DNA of 64,000 nucleotides, taken from Nocardioides sp. SLBN-35 (lineage in GTDB: Bacteria; Actinomycetota; Actinomycetes; Propionibacteriales; Nocardioidaceae). The DNA is taken from assembly GCF_006715725.1 (NCBI RefSeq), contig NZ_VFNU01000001.1, forward strand, positions 1,488,001-1,552,000. Reading direction: 5' to 3'. The notes under the pieces were generated by a model. The model had not been told where the DNA came from and searched no databases. It worked only from the letters and a program-made list of their open reading frames with translations. The translations under genes were made by a program, and so were the position numbers. The stretch's first letter is position 1. The number at the start of each line of letters is the position of its first letter. This document shows, piece after piece, positions 50,754-60,961 of the stretch.

Positions 50754-51592
50754 GCGGCCCGTCGATGGTCCACCGCCGCGCGTTCGAGGTGATGGGCACC
50801 GTGGTCAGCCTCGCGCTGCGCGGCCGGCACGCCGAGGGCCCCGAGGCCGAGGCGGCCTGGGCCGAGGTGATGGCCAGCCTGCGCCACGTGGACGCGGTGT
50901 TCAGCACCTACCGCCCCGACTCCGTCGTCAACCGCTGGGGCCGTGGCGAACTGGCCCTCGTCGACGCACCGCCGGAGCTGAGCGAGGTGCTCACCCTCGC
51001 CGACGTCGCACGGGAGGCGAGCGGCGGCGCCTTCGACATCGGTGCCGTCCGATCGCCGTACGGCGGCGGGCCGGACCCCTCCGGCGTCGTGAAGGGCTGG
51101 GCGGTGCAGCGTGCGAGCGTCGCCCTCGAGCGGCTCCCCGCGACCGACTACTGCCTCTCGGCCGGCGGCGACATGGTCTGCCGGACCCGGGTGCCCGGCG
51201 CCCCCGCCTGGCGGATCGGCATCGAGGATCCCGCCGACCCGCATCGCCTGGTCGCCGTGCTCCCTGTCGCCGACGGCGCGGTCGCGACGTCGGGCACCGC
51301 GCACCGTGGTGCCCACATCCGCGACCCGCGCTCCGGCACCGCGCCCGACGGGCTGGGGCAGGTCACCGTCGTCGCGCCCGACCTGGTCGCCGCCGACGTC
51401 GAGGCCACGACCGCCTTCGTGCTGGGGGAGCGAGGCGTGCCCTGGCTGCTGGCCCGTGGGCGGGCCGGCGTGGTGGTCGCCGCCGACGGAACCGTCTCGA
51501 CGTACGGCGACGAGCCGGTCAGGCGCCGGTGGCCTTCTTCGCCGCCGTCTTCTTGGCCGGAGCCCTCCTCGCGGCTGGCTTCGCCTGCGTGA
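50750..51592 (+). CDS. apbE: FAD:protein FMN transferase ApbE
   Basis: 280 residues. It has the ApbE landmarks: MGTVVSL near the start, FSTYRPDS, FDIGAV, GVVKGWAVQRA, SAGGDM and VATSGTAHRG with HIRDPRSG. It transfers FMN from FAD to a threonine of the neighbouring FMN-binding protein. The GTG overlaps the preceding stop; an internal ATG at 50765 is possible. The last 25 residues or so, after STYGDEP, overlap the end of the convergent NYN gene by 74 bp and look like run-on sequence. Confidence 0.92.
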   Translation: MSGPSMVHRRAFEVMGTVVSLALRGRHAEGPEAEAAWAEVMASLRHVDAVFSTYRPDSVVNRWGRGELALVDAPPELSEVLTLADVAREASGGAFDIGAVRSPYGGGPDPSGVVKGWAVQRASVALERLPATDYCLSAGGDMVCRTRVPGAPAWRIGIEDPADPHRLVAVLPVADGAVATSGTAHRGAHIRDPRSGTAPDGLGQVTVVAPDLVAADVEATTAFVLGERGVPWLLARGRAGVVVAADGTVSTYGDEPVRRRWPSSPPSSWPEPSSRLASPA

Positions 51593-52310
51593 CCTGTCCC
51601 TTGAGCCCGACCCGCTGCCGCTCCTTGTCGACGACGAGGAACGGCTGGGCCTCGACCAGCGGAAGCAGGGTGTCGAACCCGTAGCGCTTGGGCTCGAAGG
51701 CGCTGAACAGGCGCCGCAGGTTGGCTCCGAGGGAGCTCAGGTTGGCCCATCCGTCCTCGCCCGCCGCGTTGTTGACCGCGCGGGTCAGCAGGCTCTGGAG
51801 GTTGGGGAGGTCCGGCGCCGCCTCGGGCTCGCCGGGCTCGTCGGGCTCGTCCGCGGCCGTCGTGGTCGCCGGGTCGACCGTGCCGAGCAGCTCGAGCAGG
51901 AGGAACTGGTCGCAGGCCTCCTGCAGCGCCCGCGGTGTCCGCTCCCGGCCGACCCCGTAGACGGTCTTGCCCGACTCCCGCAGCCGGCTCGCCAGCCGGG
52001 TGAAGTCGCTGTCGCTCGACACGATCGCGAACCCGTCGACGTTGCCCGAGTAGAGCAGGTCCATCGCGTCGATGATCAGCGCCGAGTCCGTCGAGTTCTT
52101 CCCACGGGTGTAGGCGAAGGTGTGCTCGGGCGAGATCGCGTGCTTGTTGAGCTTGTCCTTCCAGCCCTTCATGTTCTCGCCCGACCAGTCGCCGTACGCA
52201 CGCTTCACCGTCGTCCGGCCGAACTTCGCCAGCTCCTCGAGCAGCGGGCCGGCGTACTGGTGCGAGACGTTGTCGGCGTCGATCAGGACGGCGATGCGCA
52301 GGTCGGCCAT
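51519..52310 (-). CDS. NYN-domain putative nuclease with LOTUS/OST-HTH-like region
   Basis: 263 residues. The N-terminal NYN (PIN-like) domain has the catalytic acidic residues in VLIDADNVS (about 8-16), ALIIDAMDLLYSG and FAIVSSDSDFTRLA. A region of about 170-235 (LLTRAVNNAAGEDGWANLSS; RRLFSAFEPKRYGF) resembles the OST-HTH/LOTUS RNA-binding domain. The C-terminus is a Lys/Ala tail typical of nucleic-acid binding. It probably cuts or binds RNA. CATGAT, 6 nt before the ATG, could be a leaderless -10 box. Confidence 0.88.
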   Translation of the reverse strand: MADLRIAVLIDADNVSHQYAGPLLEELAKFGRTTVKRAYGDWSGENMKGWKDKLNKHAISPEHTFAYTRGKNSTDSALIIDAMDLLYSGNVDGFAIVSSDSDFTRLASRLRESGKTVYGVGRERTPRALQEACDQFLLLELLGTVDPATTTAADEPDEPGEPEAAPDLPNLQSLLTRAVNNAAGEDGWANLSSLGANLRRLFSAFEPKRYGFDTLLPLVEAQPFLVVDKERQRVGLKGQVTQAKPAARRAPAKKTAAKKATGA

Positions 52311-52342
52311 CCACCCATCATGGCCGAGGCGGGTGTCCGAGC

Positions 52343-53272
52343 TCAGGAGGCCGCGCTCGAGCTCGCGCCGGACGCCCGGTACTCCGCTGCCCGGGCGGTC
52401 AGCGCAGCCTGCAGCTCACGCACGGGCAGCGGCTGCTGGAGCGCCTTGCGCTGGCGCAGCTGGAGGGTGAGGAAGGTCTGGTCGCCGGCGATCGGGCGTG
52501 CCTCGATCATGCCGACGCGGTGCAGCGGGTCGCCGATCACCGCGTAGTCCGGCAGCACGGTGACGCCCACGCCCTCGGCCACCAGCGCCTTTCCCATCTC
52601 CGCGCCGTCGGTGCTGTGCGCGGCCGGCGGGACCTCGGGACCGAACGCGCGGTGCACGTAGCGGTGCATCACGTAGCCGGGCCGCATCATCACGAACCGC
52701 TCCTGGCGCAGCTCGTCGATGCTCACCTGCGGGCGGGCGGCGAGCGGGTGCCCGGCCGGCAGCACGGCGACCGGCCGGCCGTGCAGCAGGTCGATCCCGT
52801 CGAGGCCGACGGGCGCGTCGTCGCCGTCGAGGACGTTGACCAGGCCCAGGTCGAGGGTGGCCTCGGCGAGCCCCTCGTCGATCTGGGACTGCTGGAGGGT
52901 GAGCACCTCGACCGTCGTACCGGGGTGGCGCTCCTGGAACGCGCGGACCGCCGGGATGAGCAGGGTCGAGGTGGCGGCGTGCACGGTGCCGACGCGGATC
53001 ACCCGGGCGTCGGTACGACGATCGCCGGCCGCGTTGCGCAGCCGCTCGACCGCGGTCAGCACGTCCGACATGTAGGGCAGCAGCTCGCGGCCCTCGCGGC
53101 TGATCCGGGCGCCCGAGCGGCGCCGGTCGAGCAGGGTCACCCGCAGCTCGCGCTCGAGCTTGGTGAGCGCCTCGCTGAGTGCGGGCTGGGACAGGTGCAG
53201 CTTCTCGCTGGCCCGGCGCAGGGAGCCGTGCTGCGTCACGGCGGTGAGGTACTCCAGCTGTTCGATGCGCAT
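52343..53272 (-). CDS. LysR-family transcriptional regulator
   Basis: 309 residues: N-terminal LysR helix-turn-helix (LEYLTAVTQHGSLRRASEKL, then HLSQPALSEALTKLE), and a periplasmic-binding-like effector domain of about 90-295. AAAGG precedes the ATG at 53272. No divergent partner gene exists; the upstream 120 bp lead to the end of the DUF4349 gene on the same strand. The regulon cannot be deduced. Confidence 0.9.
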   Translation of the reverse strand: MRIEQLEYLTAVTQHGSLRRASEKLHLSQPALSEALTKLERELRVTLLDRRRSGARISREGRELLPYMSDVLTAVERLRNAAGDRRTDARVIRVGTVHAATSTLLIPAVRAFQERHPGTTVEVLTLQQSQIDEGLAEATLDLGLVNVLDGDDAPVGLDGIDLLHGRPVAVLPAGHPLAARPQVSIDELRQERFVMMRPGYVMHRYVHRAFGPEVPPAAHSTDGAEMGKALVAEGVGVTVLPDYAVIGDPLHRVGMIEARPIAGDQTFLTLQLRQRKALQQPLPVRELQAALTARAAEYRASGASSSAAS

Positions 53273-53392
53273 GGGTCCGGCCTTTCACGTCCATCGGTGA
53301 CGCCGTGGCTCGGGGACCTTGCCCGGGCATCAAATACAAGTAAGTCTGTAGACAAACAGTATCACGAGGGGGACGTGGGCTCCGGACCCGGC
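53273..53392. promoter_or_regulatory. AT-rich promoter region of the LysR gene
   Basis: Positions 53330-53372 are distinctly AT-rich for this genome (CAAATACAAG, TAAGTCTGTAG, ACAAACAGTATC). They contain a short palindrome, GTCT-GT-AGAC (53344-53353), and CTGT-AGACAA-ACAG (53346-53359). This is a likely promoter and autoregulatory site for the LysR gene on the minus strand; the exact boxes are unclear. Confidence 0.5.
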
Positions 53393-54301
53393 TCACGCAG
53401 TGCGGGCCGGACCCCGCGTCCGGCGCCGCAGCAGCAGCCGGGCGGGCACCGCCAACAGGGCGAGCAGGACGAGCCACGGCACCAGGAAGCCGACCACGAC
53501 CAGCACGGAGCCGGCGCCCTCGACGAACGCGTCCCAGCCCCGGCTCAGCCCGCCGAGGAAGCCGTCGGCGTCGTCGTCCTCGCGCTCGTGGCGCACCGTG
53601 GGCTGCTCGATGTAGACGGTGATCGTCGACATGCTGGTCTGGTCGGCCAGCCACTGCTGCCGCGACTCGAGCGCGTCGAGATCGGCCTGGCGGCTCGCGA
53701 GCTGCGACTCGATCGCGACGATCTGCTCGATCGACTCGGCCCGGGCGAGCAGCGCCTCGATCCGGCTGACGCTCTTGCGCTGGGCCCGGATCCGGGCGGC
53801 GACGTCGACCACCTCGGCGCTGACGTCCTGGCCGTTCGTGGTCGTGCCGGTCGGTGTCGCGACCTCCTCCAGCGCCGTGACCACGTCGTCGAACGCCTCG
53901 CTCGGCACCCGCAGCACGAGCCGCGCCGTGCTCAGCACGCCCTTGTCGCCCGTCGTCGTCTCCTGCTCGCCCACCGTGCCCTGGTGGGCGTCGGCGACCT
54001 TGCGCACGCCCAGCCGGGCCTTGGCGACGTCCTTCGCCTCGAGCGAGACGGTCCCGGTGGAGATCACCGCCGGCTGCTCTGCGGTCGAGACCGGCGCGTT
54101 CCGGGCGGCGTCGTCGGCGACCGGGGCGGCCGCACCCCCGCCGTCCTGGGCGGCCGAGGCCTCGGGAGCCGGCTCCTGCGCCATCGACGCCTTCGCGCCG
54201 CTGGCGTCCCCGGCCTCGTCGGAGCCGCTGCACGCGGTCAGGGTCAGCGCCGTGATGAGGCCGGCGAGGAGGAGAGCGGTTCGGCGGGGTCTGGTGTCCA
54301 T
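53393..54301 (-). CDS. DUF4349 lipoprotein
   Basis: 302 residues. Lipobox LTAC follows a signal helix (LLLAGLITALTLTACSG). An Ala/Gln/Glu linker precedes a DUF4349 domain (ISTGTVSLEAKDVAKARLGV; LVLRVPSEAFDDVVTALEEV), a coiled-coil stretch (RIEALLARAESIEQIVAIES) and a C-terminal membrane helix (about 270-292). The ATG at 54301 has GGAG nearby. It is anchored at both ends to the membrane. It lies 64 bp after the DUF58 gene and may be the last gene of that operon. Confidence 0.85.
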   Translation of the reverse strand: MDTRPRRTALLLAGLITALTLTACSGSDEAGDASGAKASMAQEPAPEASAAQDGGGAAAPVADDAARNAPVSTAEQPAVISTGTVSLEAKDVAKARLGVRKVADAHQGTVGEQETTTGDKGVLSTARLVLRVPSEAFDDVVTALEEVATPTGTTTNGQDVSAEVVDVAARIRAQRKSVSRIEALLARAESIEQIVAIESQLASRQADLDALESRQQWLADQTSMSTITVYIEQPTVRHEREDDDADGFLGGLSRGWDAFVEGAGSVLVVVGFLVPWLVLLALLAVPARLLLRRRTRGPARTA

Positions 54302-54365
54302 GGCACTCCGACGCTGCGCACGCCTCGGTGGTTCCGGCATTCGCGACGACGGGACCGGGCCCGCG

Positions 54366-55703
54366 CTACAGGAGCCCCTGCGCCTTCAGCGCGAGATAGT
54401 GGTCGGCCAGTGCCGGCGGCAGCTCGCCCGCGTCGGCGTCGACGACGTCGACACCGAGGCGCACCAGCATCGCCCGGGTCCGCTCGCGGCGGTCCAGCTC
54501 GTGGGAGGCGGCCGCGGCGGCGTAGACGTCGTCGGCGGTGGGCGGCGTGGGACCGGCCTCGTCGGCGAGCGCGGCCATCCGGGTCAGCTCGGGATCGCGG
54601 ACCGACGCGATCACCACGCGGTGGTGGCGCGTCAGGACCGGCAGCACGGGCAGCAGTCCGTCGGCGATCGCGGACGGCTCGAGCGCGGTCAGCAGGACGA
54701 CGAGCGCGCGCTGCCGGCCGAAGCCCTGGACCGCGCCCGCGAGCAGGTCCCAGTCGGCCTCGACGAGGACCGGGTCGAGTTCGGCCATCTGCTCCTGGAG
54801 CCGCATCGCCACGTCGCGGGCGCCGTGCACCCGCTGCCGGGCACGGACCCGACGGTCGCCGGCCACGAAGTCGATCCGGTCGCCGGCCCGGGAGGCGAGC
54901 GCGGCGAGCAGCAGGGCGGAGTCCATCGCGGCGTCCAGCCGCGGCATGCCGTCGGTCTCGGGCTCGTCGACGGTGCGGGCGACCCGCCCGGCCGACGTAC
55001 GCGACGTGTCGAGGACCAGCACCACCCGGCGGTCCCGCTCGGGCTGCCAGGTGCGGACCACGACGTGGGTGTTGCGGGCCGAGGCGCGCCAGTCGATCGA
55101 GCGCACGTCGTCGCCGCGGACGTACTCGCGCAGCGAGTCGAACTCGGTGCCCTGCCCCCGCACGCGTACGGCGGCCCGCCCGTCGAGGTCGCGCAGCCGG
55201 GCCAGCCGGGAGGGCAGGTGCTTGCGGGACTCGAACGGCGGCAGCGCGCGGACCGAGCCGGGGACGTCGTACGTGCGCTGTCGGGCGACCAGGCCGAGCG
55301 GCCCCCACGACCGGACCGTGACGCCGGCGGCGCGCAGGTCGCCGCGGCGCCGGGGGAGCAGGGGTGTGGTCAGCCGCCGCTGGTCGCCGGCGGCCAGGCG
55401 CAGACGGTACCGGTTGTCGCGGGCCCCGGCCGAGGGCTGCCAGGCGTCGCGGACGTCGAGGTGCAGGCGGCGGCCGGTCGCGGCGACGACGAGGTCGGAC
55501 GACGCCGGGTCGCCGAGCCGGACCGAGCCGGGCTGGCGGCGGGTGATCGTGGCGAGAGCGGGGGAGGGGGTGAGCAGGCGGTCCAGGCCGACCAGCAGCA
55601 GCACGCCGAGCAGCCACAGCCAGACCGTGCCGGCCTGCGGGCGCAGCACGACCGCCACCAGCCCCAGGAGGAGCAGCAGCGGGACCCGGCCGGAGATCGC
55701 CAT
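54366..55703 (-). CDS. DUF58 family protein (MoxR-associated)
   Basis: 445 residues. Two membrane helices at the N-terminus (about 8-42) are followed by a conserved DUF58 block (EFDSLREYVRGDDVRSIDWR, then ASARNTHVVVRTW) and a von Willebrand factor A-like region (VVLVLDTSRTS) with a MIDAS-like DTSRTS. DUF58 proteins are usually encoded next to MoxR ATPases and are thought to be their clients or adaptors. It starts 13 bp after the moxR stop. Confidence 0.88.
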   Translation of the reverse strand: MAISGRVPLLLLLGLVAVVLRPQAGTVWLWLLGVLLLVGLDRLLTPSPALATITRRQPGSVRLGDPASSDLVVAATGRRLHLDVRDAWQPSAGARDNRYRLRLAAGDQRRLTTPLLPRRRGDLRAAGVTVRSWGPLGLVARQRTYDVPGSVRALPPFESRKHLPSRLARLRDLDGRAAVRVRGQGTEFDSLREYVRGDDVRSIDWRASARNTHVVVRTWQPERDRRVVLVLDTSRTSAGRVARTVDEPETDGMPRLDAAMDSALLLAALASRAGDRIDFVAGDRRVRARQRVHGARDVAMRLQEQMAELDPVLVEADWDLLAGAVQGFGRQRALVVLLTALEPSAIADGLLPVLPVLTRHHRVVIASVRDPELTRMAALADEAGPTPPTADDVYAAAAASHELDRRERTRAMLVRLGVDVVDADAGELPPALADHYLALKAQGLL

Positions 55704-55716
55704 GACGTCGGACGGA

Positions 55717-56684
<968 letters not shown>

Positions 56685-56688
<4 letters not shown>

Positions 56689-57836
56689 GAGCGTCGTACC
56701 TCTCTCCTCAGTCGGGCCAGGTCCTGCGCGAGCCGGACCAGGTCCTGGTCGGTCGCGGGCGGCATGCGGTCGTCGTCGAGCAGGGCGGCCACGGCCTCGA
56801 CCGGAGCACCGAGGTGCCGCGCGGCCGCCTCGGTGACCACCGGGGCCGGGGTGCCGCGGTCGAGCCGCAACCGGCGCGCGATGTCGGCGCGGGCGGCGCG
56901 GCGCAGGGCGCGGGCGGCATGGGTGCGGTCGCCGCTGCGGCGGTACATCCGCCCGCGACTGCGTGCGGTCTCGACCGCGCGGACCACGACCGGCAGCGGC
57001 TCGGTCGACAGCGGACCGAGCCGGCGTACCCGCCACAGCAGCAGGGCGAGCCCGGCCAGCGCCACGATCCACAGAGCCGGCCCGATCCAGTCGGGCAGCA
57101 GGGTGCCGATCGTGACGGCGTCGTCGGACACGGCGTCGGTGGCGTCGGGGACGTACCAGACCAGGCGGGGGTCGTGCCCGAGCAGCCGCAGGCCCACGGC
57201 CGCGTTGTCGGCACGGGTCACCTGGTCGTTGGTCAGCGCCTGCCCGGCGCCGAACAGCACCAGCCCGTCGACGCCGCGCACCAGGGCGCGATCGCTGACG
57301 GGGAAGCACCCCTGCCCTGTGTACGACGTCGCGCGGTCCACCGCGACGCGCAGCCCGTCGAGGTCGACGCCGGCGATCCCGTCGGGACACCGGGCGGGGA
57401 GGCCGTCGTCCTCTCCGGCGGGCCCGGTCAGCAGCCCGAGATCGGGGTCGATCTGGTTGAGGATCGCGAAGTCCGGCTCGACGAGGACGATCCGGGCGGC
57501 CGCCGAGGCGTGCTCGCGCATCCGGCGCAGGGTGCTCGGCGCCAGCTGCTCGGTGCTGCTCACCACGACGGTGGTGGCGTCGTCGACCGTCGCCTCGTCG
57601 AAGGCCTCGGCCGAGCGGGCGACGGTGACGTCGACGCCCTGGTCGGCGAGCACCTTCGCCAGCGCCTGCGCGCCGTCGGGTCCCGGGTTGCGGGGGTCGG
57701 CGGCACCGGGGTACTTCTCCGAGCCGCGGGTGGTCCACACGGCCACCACCAGCGCGAGCACCACCGCCGCTGCGACCACCAGCTGCGTCCGCGTCACGCG
57801 CGTCCGCGGCCGGGTCGGCGCCGCTGTCGTCGTCAT
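56685..57836 (-). CDS. DUF4350 membrane protein
   Basis: 383 residues. Membrane helix at about 18-36, an external DUF4350 domain (GPDGAQALAKVLADQGVDV; TVVVSSTEQLAPSTLRRM) resembling a Rossmann-like gate domain, a second membrane helix (about 245-265) and a cytoplasmic C-terminus. In actinobacteria this family sits in MoxR-DUF58-DUF4129 operons; its role is unknown. It overlaps both neighbours by 4 nt. Confidence 0.88.
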
Positions 57837-58465
57837 CGGCGCACCGCCCGCCCGGCGAGGGTGTCGTCGAGCGCCAGCAGCTCGGCCGCCTGCGCGCTCG
57901 TGGCCGGCCGCTCGCCGTAGAGGACGCCGTCGAAGAGGTCCGCGCCGTGCAGAACCGCCGCGCGGTGCTCCGGGAACACCGCCACCAGCGCGCCGGCCAG
58001 CTCGTGCGCGGTGGCCTGGGGGAGGTCCTCGATCCGGCCGCGCTCGACCTGGCGCACCGCCGCGGCCCGGAAGGCGTCGACGAGCGCCGCCGCCGCGTCC
58101 CCGGCGCGCAGTGCGGCCTCGGCACGGGCCCGCAGCTGGTCGGCGCTCACCACCTCGTCGGTGAGGGCGGGGCTGCTCGCGGCCCGCCCGGTCGCCGTAC
58201 GACGGGCCCGGCTGGCCAGGAACAGCACGCCGCCGAGGATGAGCAGCACGACCAGGATCGCGGCTGCGGTCGTCAGGCCCGAGGAGCCCGACGCGGCGTC
58301 GACCGTGCCGGAGATCAACCGGTCCAGCCAGCGGGTCAGCCGGCCGATGACGTCGTCCTCGTAGTACTCCGGGCGCACCAGCTCGCGGCGCAGCTGGCGA
58401 CGCGCCTCGTCACCACTCGGGTCGAGCGGCGGGTCGAGGCGGACGAGGGCGAGCGCCGGGATCAT
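57833..58465 (-). CDS. DUF4129 membrane protein
   Basis: 210 residues from the ATG at 58465, which overlaps the upstream stop. One membrane helix (about 63-85) is followed by the DUF4129 domain (ALRAGDAAAALVDAFRAAAV; DLPQATAHELAGAL), often found C-terminal to transglutaminase-like domains. The N-terminal region with RRELVRPEYYEDDVIGRL is typical for the operon form. Part of the MoxR operon. Confidence 0.88.
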   Translation of the reverse strand: MIPALALVRLDPPLDPSGDEARRQLRRELVRPEYYEDDVIGRLTRWLDRLISGTVDAASGSSGLTTAAAILVVLLILGGVLFLASRARRTATGRAASSPALTDEVVSADQLRARAEAALRAGDAAAALVDAFRAAAVRQVERGRIEDLPQATAHELAGALVAVFPEHRAAVLHGADLFDGVLYGERPATSAQAAELLALDDTLAGRAVRR

Positions 58466-59598
58466 GCCGGGACGATCCCCGCCTCCCGCATCAGCTCGAC
58501 GTCGAAGGCCTCCTTGCGCATGCGGAGGTCGACGTACTGCACCGACGTGACGGCGGCGAGGAAGGGAGCGACGAAGGCGTTCTGGATGACCAGCGCGACG
58601 GCCTGGGTGAGGATCAGCGCGAGCACGGCATAGTCGGGCACGGCCAGCGCCACGACGTTGCCGATGATGCTGACCGGGAAGGACAGGATCCCGCCTGCGA
58701 ACTGGGCGATGATCACGGTCAGCAGACCGATGCCGAAGGTGCGCCAGAACTGCCGGGCGCTCAGCTGCCAGCCGCGGCCGATCGCCGCGAAGACGCCGAC
58801 CGGCTCGAGCATCAGCGCCGGCACCGGCAGGTAGTAGAAGCGGATCCACAGCCAGCAGCACAGCGCGATGAACGCCGGCACGCTCACCACGCCCCACACG
58901 ACCACCGGCCAGGGGCCGTCGCTGAGCTGGACGACCAGCACCCACAGCAGCACGTAGACGACGAGCAGGACCAGGAAGGCCAGGTTGAGGACGAGGGTCA
59001 GGCCGAGCAGGCGCCAGCGTTTGCCCCGCGTCGCCGCCCACGCCTCGGCCAGTCCCAGCCGGCGTCCGACCGCGGCCGCCCGGGTCACGTGGGCGACCAT
59101 GCCGGTCACGAACACGACGCCGACCTGGGCCACGACCAGCGACAGCAGCAGTGAGCCGTACGCCGCCAGCGCACCGACCAGCTCGGCGACCGACGCGTCG
59201 GGGTCGACCTCACCGGAGGCGTCGGCCGCGATCCCGATGGTGAGGGTGAGCACCAGCGTCACCACGACCGGGACCAGCATCGCGACGGCGGTGACCATCA
59301 CCGCCGCGCCGACCGTGGCCTTGGGGTTGAACCGGATGATCCGGAACGCGCCGTCGTAGATGTTGCCGAGGTTGAGGGGGCGCAGCGGGAGCGCGCCGGG
59401 CTTGTGCGCCGCACCGAGTGCCAGGCCGGCGGGGGGACGCGGCCCCGCGGCGCTCGGGTACGCCGCCCAGCCTCCCGGCACCGGTCCGGGAGCAGCTCCC
59501 GGCGGCGGGAACGGGGGCCCGGCTGGCCCGGGCGGGACCGGCTCGGCAGGCGCGGGCGCACCCGGGGGCGGGTACTGCTGCGAGGGGCCGTCGGTCAT
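58462..59598 (-). CDS. Polytopic membrane protein heading the MoxR operon
   Basis: 378 residues. A Pro/Gly/Ala-rich cytoplasmic N-terminus (about 1-70) is followed by six or so membrane helices. The segment RPLNLGNIYDGAFRIIRFNP resembles the glycerophosphodiester phosphodiesterase membrane-domain family. AAGGA lies 8 nt before the ATG at 59598; an ATG at 59606 would add three residues. It is probably the first gene of the operon that runs to DUF58 or DUF4349. Confidence 0.8.
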   Translation of the reverse strand: MTDGPSQQYPPPGAPAPAEPVPPGPAGPPFPPPGAAPGPVPGGWAAYPSAAGPRPPAGLALGAAHKPGALPLRPLNLGNIYDGAFRIIRFNPKATVGAAVMVTAVAMLVPVVVTLVLTLTIGIAADASGEVDPDASVAELVGALAAYGSLLLSLVVAQVGVVFVTGMVAHVTRAAAVGRRLGLAEAWAATRGKRWRLLGLTLVLNLAFLVLLVVYVLLWVLVVQLSDGPWPVVVWGVVSVPAFIALCCWLWIRFYYLPVPALMLEPVGVFAAIGRGWQLSARQFWRTFGIGLLTVIIAQFAGGILSFPVSIIGNVVALAVPDYAVLALILTQAVALVIQNAFVAPFLAAVTSVQYVDLRMRKEAFDVELMREAGIVPA

Positions 59599-59986
59599 GC
59601 GGCTCATCCTTGCATCCGGCCCCTGCCGAACCCCGGGAGCCGCGGTCGGGAATGGAGCGCCCTCCGCAATTTGGTGCCCCCCGCGAACTCTGCCAAGATG
59701 TTCCGGTTGCCCCGGACAGGACGTCGGGGTGCGCGCCAATCTTGACTACTGAATCGTGTCTCCCCTGCGGAGTGGTCGGCCCTGCCGATCCGGGCCGCGT
59801 GGAGCGTGTGCAGGTCGTCGACATCAGCTCGCACCGCACGCCCGGGAGGCCCGAGGCAGCCAAGAACAACAGCTCGACTTCCCCAGGGAAGACGTGCGCG
59901 CCCTCAACAAGGTGCGACACGCCCGACCGCGGGGGTCGGAGCTGAAGGACCCAGAGTCGTACGACGAGTAAGGACGAGAGAGACCT
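59599..59986. promoter_or_regulatory. Promoter and long leader of the S10 operon
   Basis: A 388-bp region without a convincing gene. TTGGTG (59671-59676) and CAAGAT (59694-59699), 17 bp apart, make a good sigma-70-type promoter for the plus strand. A second TTGACT occurs at 59744. If transcription starts near 59706 the leader is about 280 nt, long enough for ribosomal-protein autoregulation, but I recognise no known leader motif. AAGGACGAGAGAG lies just before the rpsJ ATG. Confidence 0.55.
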
Positions 59987-60295
59987 ATGGCGGGACAGAA
60001 GATCCGCATCAGGCTCAAGGCCTATGACCACGAGGTGATCGACACCTCGGCGCGCAAGATCGTGGACACGGTCACCCGGACGGGTGCGAAGGTCGCCGGC
60101 CCGGTGCCGCTGCCGACCGAGAAGAACGTCTTCTGTGTCATCCGCTCGCCGCACAAGTACAAGGACTCGCGCGAGCACTTCGAGATGCGCACCCACAAGC
60201 GGCTCATCGACATCATCGACCCCACGCCGAAGACCGTCGACAGCCTCATGCGCCTCGACCTGCCGGCCGGTGTCGACATCGAGATCAAGCTCTGA
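59987..60295 (+). CDS. rpsJ: 30S ribosomal protein S10
   Basis: 102 residues, complete. [18 protein letters not shown] and [20 protein letters not shown] are diagnostic. It is part of the 30S head and, as NusE, of transcription antitermination complexes. First gene of the S10 operon, as in other actinobacteria. Confidence 0.99.
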   Translation: MAGQKIRIRLKAYDHEVIDTSARKIVDTVTRTGAKVAGPVPLPTEKNVFCVIRSPHKYKDSREHFEMRTHKRLIDIIDPTPKTVDSLMRLDLPAGVDIEIKL

Positions 60296-60305
60296 GGTTC
60301 GAGAC

Positions 60306-60956
60306 ATGACTATTGAGCGCAACGTGAAGGGCCTGCTGGGCACCAAGCTCGGCATGACCCAGCTCTGGGACGAGAACAACCGGGTCATCCCGGTGACCGT
60401 GGTCGCCGCCGGCACCAACGTCGTCACCCAGGTCCGCCAGCCCGAGCCGGACGGCTACAACGCCATCCAGATCGGCTTCGGCGAGATCGAGGGCCGCAAG
60501 GTCAACAAGCCGCAGGCGGGTCACTTCGCCAAGGCCGGCACCACGCCGCGCCGCCACGTGGTCGAGATCCGCACCGCTGACGCCAGCGAGTACACCGTCG
60601 GCCAGGAGCTGCCCGTCGACACGTTCGAGGCCGGCCAGGTCATCGACGTGACCGGCACCAGCAAGGGCAAGGGCTTCGCCGGTGTCATGAAGCGTCACGG
60701 CTTCGCCGGCGTGAGCGCCTCCCACGGCGCCCACCGCAACCACCGCAAGCCGGGCTCGATCGGCGCCTGCGCCACCCCCGGCCGCGTGTTCAAGGGCCTG
60801 CGGATGGCCGGTCGCATGGGTACCGACACCGTCACCACCCAGAACGTCACCGTCCACGCCGTCGACGTCGAGAAGGGCATCGTCCTGATCAAGGGCGCCG
60901 TTCCCGGCCCCAAGGGCGGTCTCGTCGTTCTCCGCACGGCTGCGAAGAAGGGCTGA
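60306..60956 (+). CDS. rplC: 50S ribosomal protein L3
   Basis: 216 residues. [20 protein letters not shown] at the start and [17 protein letters not shown], then the RMAGRMG stretch, identify L3, which binds 23S rRNA near the peptidyl transferase centre. It lies 10 bp after rpsJ. Confidence 0.99.
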   Translation: MTIERNVKGLLGTKLGMTQLWDENNRVIPVTVVAAGTNVVTQVRQPEPDGYNAIQIGFGEIEGRKVNKPQAGHFAKAGTTPRRHVVEIRTADASEYTVGQELPVDTFEAGQVIDVTGTSKGKGFAGVMKRHGFAGVSASHGAHRNHRKPGSIGACATPGRVFKGLRMAGRMGTDTVTTQNVTVHAVDVEKGIVLIKGAVPGPKGGLVVLRTAAKKG

Positions 60957-60961
60957 TCACC

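Noticed and set aside
59599..59986. Small gene in the S10 leader
   Set aside because: Short frames exist but none has a ribosome site, conserved character or sensible composition; the region is better read as promoter and leader.
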